This document shows positions 55,230-61,561 of a DNA stretch of 61,561 bases, piece after piece. The stretch is from contig CALWVQ010000079.1 of the NCBI GenBank assembly GCA_944385025.1, forward strand, positions 1 through 61,561. The letters run 5' to 3'. The notes under the pieces were generated by a model that searched no databases, was not told where the DNA came from, and saw only the letters and a list, made by a program, of their open reading frames with translations. Source of the stretch: an uncultured Eubacterium sp. (GTDB taxonomy: Bacteria; Bacillota; Clostridia; Oscillospirales; Acutalibacteraceae). Each line of letters opens with the position of its first letter. Position 1 is the stretch's first letter. A program made the translations under genes and the position numbers.

Positions 55230-58022
55230 ATGGACTATAACCAAACTTTAAACTTACCTAAAACCGATTTTCCTATGAGAGCAGGACTTCCTACACGTGA
55301 GCCGGAATTTCTTGCAAGATGGGAAGCTAATGACCAATACAGAAAGCTTATGAAGAACAACGAGGGTAAGCCCCTTTTCGTTTTGCACGACGGCCCTCCC
55401 TATGCTAACGGCGATATCCATATCGGTCACGCTCTTAATAAGACATTAAAGGACTTTATCGTTAGATATAAAAATATGACAGGCTTTCAGTCACCGTATG
55501 TTCCCGGATGGGATACTCACGGTTTGCCAACAGAGCTTGCCGCAAGAAAGAAAGCGGGCATCAGTGCAGAAACAAATATTTCTGACTTAGAGCTTAGAAA
55601 AATCTGCCGCGACACAGCTTTGGGCTTTGTGGATATTCAGCGTGAGTCTTTTAAAAGACTTGGCGCAATCGGTGAGTGGGATAATCCTTATATCACTCTT
55701 AACAAGGAGTTTGAGGAGGAGCAGATTAAAGTATTTGCCACAATGGCATCAAAAGGCTATATATACAAGGGCTTAAAACCTGTTTATTGGTGCCCTGACT
55801 GTAATACTGCTCTTGCAGAGGCAGAAATTGAATATGCCGACGATCCTTGCCACTCAATTTATGTTAAGTTTAATGTAACAGACGATTTAGGCAAGCTTAC
55901 CGCAATGGGCGCTGACCTTTCAAAAACATATTTTGTTATTTGGACTACAACTACCTGGACTCTTCCTGCAAACGTTGCAATCTGTGTAGGTCCTAACTAT
56001 GAGTATTCTCTCATCAAAGCAGGGGACGAATATTATGTAATGGCAACAGATCTTGCTCCTGCAGCTATGGAGGAAAAGGGCGTTACCGATTATGAAACAT
56101 TAGGTATCATCAGAGGCAGCGAGCTTGAATATATGAAGACACAGCATCCGTTTATTTACAGAACTTCACTTGTTATTGTGGGCGACCACGTAACTCTTGA
56201 AAGCGGTACAGGATGCGTTCATACAGCTCCCGGTCACGGTGTTGACGACTTTATCGTATGTAAGAAATATCCTGAAATTCCTGTTATCGTTCCTGTTGAC
56301 GCTAAAGGCAGATTGACAGAGGAGGCAGGCCAGTTTGCAGGTCTTACCACAGATGAGGCAAACAAGCCTATTGCTATGCACCTTGAGGAAACAGGCGCAC
56401 TCTTTGCACTTAAGAAGATTAATCACCAGTATCCTCATTGCTGGCGCTGCCACAAGCCTGTAATTTTCCGTGCCACAAGTCAGTGGTTCTGCTCTGTTGA
56501 CGATTTTAAGGACGATGCAGTTAAAGCCGCAGAGGACGTTAAGTGGTATCCTGAATGGGGAAAGGACAGACTTCAGTCGATGATTCAAGAGAGAGCAGAT
56601 TGGTGTATCTCTCGTCAGAGAAAATGGGGCGTTCCTATTCCTGTCGTTTACTGTCAGGAATGCGGTAAGGAAATTATCGACAACGACGTTATGATGAAAG
56701 TGTCAAAGATTTTCGGCAAGGAAGGCTCTGACGCTTGGTTTGCCCACGATGCAGAATATTTTCTTCCTGACGGTTTTAAATGTCCTCATTGCGGAAGTTC
56801 CAAGGGCTTTGATAAAGAAAAGGATATTATGGACGTTTGGTTTGATTCAGGCTCTTCGCACGCTGCAGTCTGCAAAAACAGACCTTACCTTAAGCGTCCT
56901 GCAGACGTATATCTTGAGGGTGCAGACCAGTACAGAGGCTGGTTCCAGTCATCACTTTTAACATCTGTTGCAGGGGGCAACGGTGCTCCATACGAGCAGA
57001 TTATCACTCACGGCTGGACTGTTGACGGCGAGGGTAAGAAGATGTCAAAATCTCTTGGCAACGGTATTGCTCCCCAGGAAATTATCAGTCAGTACGGCGT
57101 AGATATTCTTCGTCTTTGGGTTGCAAGCGCTGACTATCATCAGGATATTCGTATCAGTAAAGAGATTTTAAAGCAGATCTCTGATAATTACAGAAAACTT
57201 CGTAATACAGCAAGATACTGCCTCGGCAACCTTTACGATTTTGACCCTGACAAAGATATGGTGCCAAACGACCAGCTTGAAGAGCTTGATAAGTATGCTC
57301 TTATGAAGCTTGACGAGGTTATAGAGATTGCAAGAAAAGGCTACGAGGAGTACGATTATCATACAACTGCTCACGCTCTTCACAATTTCTGCGTAGTTGA
57401 TATGAGTAACTTCTACTTTGACGTTCTCAAGGACAGACTTTATACATCTGCTCCCGAAAGCGCAACAAGAAGAGCAGCACAGACAGTTCTTTACAAAGTC
57501 CTCGACGCTCTCACTCTTCTTCTTACTCCTATCCTTGCATATACTGCCGATGAAATTTGGCTTGCAATGCCTCACGAAAAGGGCAAAAACCCTGAAAGTC
57601 CGCTGTTTAACGATATTCCAAAGGCTGACTATATTGAGGCAGACGAGTCGTTTATCACTAAGTGGGACAGAATTCACGCAGTAAGAGTAGACGTTCAAAA
57701 AGCTCTTGAGCTTGCAAGAAATGAAAAAATCATCGGTAAGCCCCTTGAGGCAAAGGTAACTCTTCACGCACAGGGCGAACTTTATGATTTCCTCAAATCA
57801 GTTGAAAGTGCTCTTCCTGAAATCTTTATTACGTCATATGTTGACGTTGTTGATACAAAGGGCGAGTTTACAGGCGACGTTGAGGGTCTTTCCGTAACTG
57901 TTACTAAAGCAGACGGCGAAAAGTGCGAGCGCTGCTGGAAATATTCAAAGACAGTAGGTGAAAACAGCGAGCATCCAACCCTTTGCTCACGTTGCGCTGC
58001 TGTTATGAAAGAACTTGGCTAA
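55230..58022 (+). CDS. ileS: Isoleucyl-tRNA synthetase
   Basis: A 930-residue class I synthetase charging tRNA-Ile. HIGH at 64-67, CP1 editing domain (WTTTTWTLPANVAICVG; GTGCVHTAPGHG), KMSKS at 604-608, and a C-terminal zinc ribbon (CERCWKYSK; CSRCAAV). It is the bacterial type. Only 18 bases separate it from divIVA, so there is no T-box leader. Order divIVA-ileS-lspA-rluD matches other Firmicutes. Confidence 0.98.
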   Translation: MDYNQTLNLPKTDFPMRAGLPTREPEFLARWEANDQYRKLMKNNEGKPLFVLHDGPPYANGDIHIGHALNKTLKDFIVRYKNMTGFQSPYVPGWDTHGLPTELAARKKAGISAETNISDLELRKICRDTALGFVDIQRESFKRLGAIGEWDNPYITLNKEFEEEQIKVFATMASKGYIYKGLKPVYWCPDCNTALAEAEIEYADDPCHSIYVKFNVTDDLGKLTAMGADLSKTYFVIWTTTTWTLPANVAICVGPNYEYSLIKAGDEYYVMATDLAPAAMEEKGVTDYETLGIIRGSELEYMKTQHPFIYRTSLVIVGDHVTLESGTGCVHTAPGHGVDDFIVCKKYPEIPVIVPVDAKGRLTEEAGQFAGLTTDEANKPIAMHLEETGALFALKKINHQYPHCWRCHKPVIFRATSQWFCSVDDFKDDAVKAAEDVKWYPEWGKDRLQSMIQERADWCISRQRKWGVPIPVVYCQECGKEIIDNDVMMKVSKIFGKEGSDAWFAHDAEYFLPDGFKCPHCGSSKGFDKEKDIMDVWFDSGSSHAAVCKNRPYLKRPADVYLEGADQYRGWFQSSLLTSVAGGNGAPYEQIITHGWTVDGEGKKMSKSLGNGIAPQEIISQYGVDILRLWVASADYHQDIRISKEILKQISDNYRKLRNTARYCLGNLYDFDPDKDMVPNDQLEELDKYALMKLDEVIEIARKGYEEYDYHTTAHALHNFCVVDMSNFYFDVLKDRLYTSAPESATRRAAQTVLYKVLDALTLLLTPILAYTADEIWLAMPHEKGKNPESPLFNDIPKADYIEADESFITKWDRIHAVRVDVQKALELARNEKIIGKPLEAKVTLHAQGELYDFLKSVESALPEIFITSYVDVVDTKGEFTGDVEGLSVTVTKADGEKCERCWKYSKTVGENSEHPTLCSRCAAVMKELG

Positions 58023-58033
58023 TCAATAATTAA

Positions 58034-58064
58034 AGGCACATTGCCGCAAAAAAGCAATGTGCCT
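58034..58064 (+). terminator. Hairpin between ileS and lspA
   Basis: Perfect 11-base stem AGGCACATTGC (58034-58044) / GCAATGTGCCT (58054-58064). It is followed by AAAGTACTG rather than Ts, so termination would be weak; processing or an mRNA end are alternatives. Confidence 0.45.
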
Positions 58065-58094
58065 AAAGTACTGTAAAAAGGGAAGTGATTTTAG

Positions 58095-58577
58095 ATGCTT
58101 AAAAGTAAAAAATTCTGGTGCCCCGTGATGATTGTTTTGATTATCGCTTTTGACCAGCTTACAAAGTATCTGGCAAAATCATTCCTTTATCCCGATAATG
58201 CAGTAACTGTTATTAAAGGGTTTCTTGAATTCAGATATGCAGAAAATACAGGAATGGCTTTTTCAATGCTCAGCGGAGGAAGAATATTTTTTATCATTCT
58301 TACCGCAGTAGTGGTTGTTGGCTGTTTAATTTATATGTATAGCAAAAACTGCATTAATGATTTGTGGCTTTTTTGGACTTTAGGCGTTATCGTTTCGGGC
58401 GGTATAGGTAATCTTATCGACAGAATTTTTCAAGGGTACGTTGTTGATTTTATAAATCCTCTTTTTGTAGATTTTGCAATATTCAACATTGCCGACTGCG
58501 CTGTGACCTTAGGCACCGTCAGCCTTATTGCTTATCTCCTTGTTATGTGTTTTAAAAAGGAGAAAAAGAATGAGTGA
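58095..58577 (+). CDS. lspA: Lipoprotein signal peptidase (signal peptidase II)
   Basis: A 160-residue membrane protease with four predicted transmembrane helices that removes lipoprotein signal peptides after lipid attachment. The catalytic aspartates are in GGIGNLIDRI and NIADCAVTLG. FDQLTKYLAK near the start and AENTGMAFS are conserved. Its 3' end overlaps rluD by 8 bases. Confidence 0.96.
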   Translation: MLKSKKFWCPVMIVLIIAFDQLTKYLAKSFLYPDNAVTVIKGFLEFRYAENTGMAFSMLSGGRIFFIILTAVVVVGCLIYMYSKNCINDLWLFWTLGVIVSGGIGNLIDRIFQGYVVDFINPLFVDFAIFNIADCAVTLGTVSLIAYLLVMCFKKEKKNE

Positions 58578-59481
58578 AATTGTAAATCTAACAGTTGACG
58601 GCGAAAACTCTGATCTGAGGCTTGATAAATACCTCGTTTCACAGCTTGAGGACTTTACAAGAAGTGCTGTTTCAAAGCTGATAGAGGGCGGTCAGGTTAA
58701 AGTGAACGATAAAACTGCCTCAAAAAACTATAAGTGTAAAGCGGGGGACAGGGTGGAAATTGAAATTCCCGACCCTGTGGAGCTTGACGTAACTGCTGAA
58801 AACATTCCCCTTGATATTGTTTATGAAGACAGTGATTTGTTGGTCGTAAATAAGCCAAAGGGAATGGTAGTTCACCCTGCCGCAGGCAATTACAGCGGTA
58901 CTTTGGTAAACGCTTTGCTTTATCACTGTAAAGACAGCTTAAGCGGAATTAACGGCGTAATCAGACCCGGTATCGTACATAGAATTGATAAAGATACGTC
59001 GGGACTTTTAATAGTTGCCAAAAATGATACGGCTCATCTTGATTTGGCACAGCAGATAAAGGAACATTCCTTTCACCGAGCCTATCAGGCTGTTGCGTAC
59101 GGCAATTTTAAAGAGGATAATGGCACGGTTAATCAGCCAATCGGGCGTCACCCCAAGGACAGAAAGAAAATGGCTGTCACTTACAAAAACTCAAAAAATG
59201 CTGTGACACATTATGAGGTTATCAGCAGATATGAAAAATTCACTCATATCCGATGCGTGCTGGAAACGGGAAGAACCCACCAAATAAGAGTTCATATGGC
59301 ATATATAGGTCATCCCCTTGCAGGAGATGAGGTCTACGGGCCTAAAAAGGTAATTACAGAGCTTAACGGTCAGTGCCTGCACGCAGGGGAGTTAGGCTTT
59401 GTGCATCCCAGAACAAAGGAATATATGGAGTTTACTGCTCCCCTTCCTGAATATTTTACAAACTTTTTAAAAAAACTATGA
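58570..59481 (+). CDS. rluD: RluA/RluD-family 23S rRNA pseudouridine synthase
   Basis: A 303-residue enzyme. N-terminal S4 RNA-binding domain (LRLDKYLVSQLEDFTRSAVS), and catalytic domain with HRIDKDTSGLLIVAKN carrying the essential Asp, then GRTHQIRVHMAYIGHP. It resembles Bacillus YlyB and Escherichia coli RluD. The ATG at 58570 follows AAGGAG; upstream in-frame starts lie in lspA. The precise rRNA site cannot be read from sequence. Confidence 0.92.
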   Translation: MSEIVNLTVDGENSDLRLDKYLVSQLEDFTRSAVSKLIEGGQVKVNDKTASKNYKCKAGDRVEIEIPDPVELDVTAENIPLDIVYEDSDLLVVNKPKGMVVHPAAGNYSGTLVNALLYHCKDSLSGINGVIRPGIVHRIDKDTSGLLIVAKNDTAHLDLAQQIKEHSFHRAYQAVAYGNFKEDNGTVNQPIGRHPKDRKKMAVTYKNSKNAVTHYEVISRYEKFTHIRCVLETGRTHQIRVHMAYIGHPLAGDEVYGPKKVITELNGQCLHAGELGFVHPRTKEYMEFTAPLPEYFTNFLKKL

Positions 59482-59491
59482 GGAGAAACCA

Positions 59492-60361
59492 ATGGAAAAA
59501 ACTTTTGAAAACTGGCTTGTAGTTTCTGATATTGACGGAACACTTAACAATAAGTTCAGAAAACTCCCTAAAAGAAATTACGATGCAATAAAAAAATTTA
59601 CCGAACTTGGCGGTAATTTTACTCTCGCTTCAGGCAGACCTGTTTCAAGTCTAAAAAGAAATTATTTCAGAGTAACTCCAAACCAGCCTGCCGTTGTGCT
59701 TAACGGCTCGGGAATATACGACTATAAAAACGAAAAAATGCTGTGGCGCCAAACTATCGGACCAAAGGGCAGAGCGTTTGTAAAGGAAATCAGCAGACTT
59801 TTTGACGGCGTCGGTCACAGAGTGGATATAGGCATCTTTTTTGACGATTATGTTTATATCGTTAAAAAAGGACTCCTTTCAAGAGGTCAAATGTATTTTG
59901 ACAAAACTCATTACGAGGTAACTACTCTTGACAAAGTGCCTGAAGAGGGCTGGATGAAAGTTATTTTCTGGTCAAATCCTCTTACCATAAACGAACTTCA
60001 AAAGTATATTGACAAAAATGAAAATCCCGACGCAAACTTTATGGCGTCTTCTCTCTGGAGCCTTGAGATGCTTCAAAAGGATACCCATAAAGGTGTGGGC
60101 ATTATGCAGCTTGCAGACAGCCTCGGTATAGATAAAAGTCACGTTGCCGCAATCGGCGACTACTATAACGACTGGGATATGCTTAAAACCGTAGGACTTC
60201 CTGCTTGTGCGGGTCAGGCGCCTAAGCCTATACATAAAATATGCAAGTATGAGGCTTGTCATTGTAACAACGGCTGCGTAGGTGACTTGCTGGAGTACAT
60301 TATGTCAGGCAAGGCGGACGAAGCTATCGCAAAAGAAACATTAGAGGCATTAAAGAGGTAA
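59492..60361 (+). CDS. HAD-superfamily hydrolase, Cof type
   Basis: A 289-residue HAD phosphatase of the Cof subfamily (type IIB cap). Motif I is VSDIDGTLN (about 11-19), motif II is [12 protein letters not shown], the lysine precedes the cap's return, and motif III/IV is [16 protein letters not shown]. Such enzymes dephosphorylate sugar phosphates, nucleotides or flavin precursors; substrate unknown. AGGAG site, 10 bases after rluD. Confidence 0.9.
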   Translation: MEKTFENWLVVSDIDGTLNNKFRKLPKRNYDAIKKFTELGGNFTLASGRPVSSLKRNYFRVTPNQPAVVLNGSGIYDYKNEKMLWRQTIGPKGRAFVKEISRLFDGVGHRVDIGIFFDDYVYIVKKGLLSRGQMYFDKTHYEVTTLDKVPEEGWMKVIFWSNPLTINELQKYIDKNENPDANFMASSLWSLEMLQKDTHKGVGIMQLADSLGIDKSHVAAIGDYYNDWDMLKTVGLPACAGQAPKPIHKICKYEACHCNNGCVGDLLEYIMSGKADEAIAKETLEALKR

Positions 60362-60366
60362 TTAGT

Positions 60367-61197
60367 ATGCTTACAATCGGTGCGCATTTAAGCGCTTCAA
60401 AAGGATATACTGCAATGCTCAAACAGGCGCAGGAGATAGGCGCAAATACTTTTCAGTTTTTTACCCGTAATCCACGGGGCGGCAGTGCAAAGGCAATAGA
60501 TGAAAAGGACGTGGAAACCTTTTTGGAATTAATGAAAAGCGAGGGCTTTCCGGTTATACTTGCCCACGCTCCTTATACTCTTAACTGCTGCAGTGCGAAG
60601 CCGGAAACAAGGGAGTTTGCCATAAACACCTTCGCTGATGATTTAAAGAGAATGGAGTATACTCCAAATCAGCTTTATAATTTCCACCCCGGCTCCCATG
60701 TGGGACAGGGAGAGGAAACAGGTATAGAGCTTATCGCAGACGCTCTTAATCAAGTGCTTTTTGAGGATATGACAACTACCGTTTTGCTTGAAACTATGGC
60801 AGGCAAAGGTTCAGAGGTAGGCAAAACCTTTGAAGAGCTAAGAGCTATTATTGATAAGGTGGAGCTTAAAGATAAGTTGGGCGTTTGTCTTGATACCTGC
60901 CACGTAAACGACGCAGGTTATGACGTTGTAAATAACCTTGACGGCGTCCTTGAGGAGTTTGACAGGGTGGTAGGACTTGAACGCTTAAAGGCAATCCACC
61001 TTAACGACAGTAAAAATCCTTTTAACGCCCATAAGGACAGACATGAAAAAATCGGCGAGGGTTATATCGGTAAGGACGCTTTTGAGCGTATTATCAATCA
61101 CCCCGCATTAAGAAATTTACCGTTTTATCTTGAAACTCCTAATGAAATCGACGGCTATGCCAGAGAGATTGCACTTTTAAAGGAGCTTTATAAATAA
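60367..61197 (+). CDS. nfo: Endonuclease IV
   Basis: A 276-residue AP endonuclease with a TIM barrel and three zinc ions. It starts [15 protein letters not shown]; metal-ligand and active regions are [63 protein letters not shown] and GEGYIG. It cuts DNA at abasic sites for base-excision repair. Starts 5 bases after the HAD stop with a weak GAGGTAATT site, so it is probably coupled to that gene. Confidence 0.95.
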   Translation: MLTIGAHLSASKGYTAMLKQAQEIGANTFQFFTRNPRGGSAKAIDEKDVETFLELMKSEGFPVILAHAPYTLNCCSAKPETREFAINTFADDLKRMEYTPNQLYNFHPGSHVGQGEETGIELIADALNQVLFEDMTTTVLLETMAGKGSEVGKTFEELRAIIDKVELKDKLGVCLDTCHVNDAGYDVVNNLDGVLEEFDRVVGLERLKAIHLNDSKNPFNAHKDRHEKIGEGYIGKDAFERIINHPALRNLPFYLETPNEIDGYAREIALLKELYK

Positions 61198-61205
61198 TTT
61201 GCAGG

Positions 61206-61234
61206 TTGACAAAACAATATCGTTTTGTTATCCT
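61206..61234 (+). promoter_or_regulatory. Sigma-A-type promoter with an inverted repeat in its spacer
   Basis: TTGACA (61206-61211), 17-base spacer, TATCCT (61229-61234). ACAAAAC (61209-61215) and GTTTTGT (61222-61228) form a perfect 7-base inverted repeat between the two boxes, a position where a repressor could bind. Confidence 0.65.
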
Positions 61235-61259
61235 AAAGAAAAATGAAAGGAATAAGGCT

Positions 61260-61355
61260 ATGTTTATTTTCGCTAATGAGCTTAATAACAGAAGACTTTC
61301 TATGCGTGACTATGCGTATGGAAATATTTTGCTGTGCTCATTTAGGAAAAAGTAA
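61260..61355 (+). CDS. Possible 31-residue peptide in the leader
   Basis: ATG at 61260, 6 bases after an AAGGAATAAGG site, TAA at 61353-61355. It encodes MFIFANELNNRRLSMRDYAY followed by GNILLCSFRKK. No run of a single amino acid suggests classic attenuation control, and I do not recognise it. It could be a real small protein, a leader peptide or chance; another frame from 61243 to 61440 crosses the terminator and is less likely. Confidence 0.25.
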   Translation: MFIFANELNNRRLSMRDYAYGNILLCSFRKK

Positions 61356-61385
61356 CCTTTTCTATTTTTTAGATAATGTTATCAA

Positions 61386-61422
61386 AACCGCTGATGAGCA
61401 TATCATCAGCGGTTATTTTTTT
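61386..61422 (+). terminator. Strong intrinsic terminator before the last gene
   Basis: Perfect 12-base stem AACCGCTGATGA (61386-61397) / TCATCAGCGGTT (61403-61414), 5-base loop, then ATTTTTTT. It is the strongest terminator in the window and lies just 14 bases before the next ATG. Confidence 0.95.
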
Positions 61423-61436
61423 AGGAGGATACAAAA

Positions 61437-61561
61437 ATGATTAAATTTCCCGATTATGACAGGAGCATATTGTCAGTAGCATCATCAGTTTTAAAACATT
61501 ACGGTGTTGCAGATTGTAATCACAAGTCACTTGAAGAACTCGATGCAATGCTTGATAAAAA
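61437..61561 (+). CDS. Start of a phosphatase-like gene (alkaline phosphatase family), cut by window edge
   Basis: 41 codons are visible from an ATG preceded by GGAGGAT. The N-terminus IKFPDYDRSILSVASSVLKHYG followed by HKSLEELDAML resembles the start of clostridial alkaline-phosphatase-superfamily (type I phosphodiesterase-like) proteins, where a DGMG motif soon follows. That motif would lie outside the window, so the call rests on recall of the first 40 residues. No function beyond a possible metal-dependent phosphatase should be assumed. Confidence 0.4.
   Translation, partial: MIKFPDYDRSILSVASSVLKHYGVADCNHKSLEELDAMLDK

Larger units (their letters stand above)
61240..61422 (+). ncRNA. Short promoter-to-terminator transcript: small RNA or attenuating leader
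   Basis: Starting at the preceding promoter and ending at the strong terminator at 61386-61422, this unit would be about 180 bases. CTAATGAGC (61273-61281) pairs with GCTCATTTAG (61336-61345, one bulged T), giving a closed domain of about 70 bases. Inside it are two direct repeats CTATGCGT (61300-61307 and 61310-61317). It also contains a 31-codon frame. Because a gene begins 14 bases after the terminator, the unit may be a leader. I do not recognise a known RNA family. Confidence 0.45.

Noticed and set aside
57168-57767. 199-residue open frame on the - strand
   Set aside because: Antisense to ileS, with no start signal and low-quality composition.
61243-61440. 65-residue frame covering the last leader
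   Set aside because: It reads through the strong terminator at 61386-61422 and overlaps the next gene's start; the 31-codon frame from 61260 is the better candidate.

Overview
The window looks like a chromosome segment of an anaerobic, spore-forming Firmicute of the class Clostridia, most likely an Oscillospiraceae/Ruminococcaceae-type genome. The basis is base and codon use (AT-leaning, GGAGG ribosome sites, AGA/CTT-rich), the Clostridia order of the S10-spc-alpha ribosomal cluster with rpsD before rpoA, the spoIVB-spo0A pair, HPr kinase, and the miaB-ylbF-mutS-mutL-miaA and yggS-sepF-divIVA-ileS-lspA clusters. Almost every gene reads on the + strand; only a glycosyltransferase, a cotJC fragment and malQ read on the - strand. 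I see no rRNA, tRNA or CRISPR.

Layout. 1-342 is the 3' end of a large serine recombinase, the right edge of a mobile element that has cut into a spore-coat gene (cotJC, - strand, up to 491). 595-1773 (-) is a glycosyltransferase. 1950-11122 is hprK-glcK-murB-rapZ-whiA-dnaE-pfkA (carbon control, wall precursor, RNA adapter, replication, glycolysis). 11240-13333 is spoIVB and spo0A, two sporulation regulators. 13479-29140 is the ribosomal superoperon from a strong promoter and a long structured leader, through rpsJ to rplQ, including secY, adk, map, infA and rpoA. 29228-37584 holds tyrA-aroB-aroA-aroC-pheA (chorismate, tyrosine and phenylalanine) followed by a VTT-domain membrane protein, galK and a lipid-kinase-like gene. 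37672-38493 is a cysteine-rich protein with a spore-type promoter. 38661-42260 is pgk-tpiA-gpmI (lower glycolysis), convergent with malQ (42315-43835, -). 44031-51448 is miaB-ylbF-mutS-mutL-miaA (tRNA i6A/ms2i6A modification and mismatch repair). 51417-61197 is an HlyD-like membrane protein, yggS, sepF, divIVA, ileS, lspA, rluD, a Cof-type HAD phosphatase and nfo. The window ends with a short promoter-to-terminator unit and the start of a phosphatase-like gene.

How it fits together. Much of the window is core housekeeping with conserved order. Its unusual part is sporulation-linked. The recombinase element interrupts cotJC after about 64 codons, reminiscent of the sigK skin element and other sporulation-gene intervening elements that are excised in the mother cell. 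cotJC and the cysteine-rich gene share the same promoter geometry (AACA-N15-CATA), resembling sigma-K promoters. SpoIVB, encoded nearby, is in known systems the protease that triggers sigma-K activation.

The second notable theme is RNA structure in the ribosomal superoperon. The S10 leader has a closed multi-helix domain whose outer helix overlaps the 5' arm of an intrinsic terminator. Further hairpins occupy the few wide gaps inside the operon (before rplB, rplN, infA and rpoA). These are read by eye, not computed. Start codons were chosen from ribosome-binding sites and family N-termini; several of the longest open frames start upstream of the likely true start, and this is stated in the entries.
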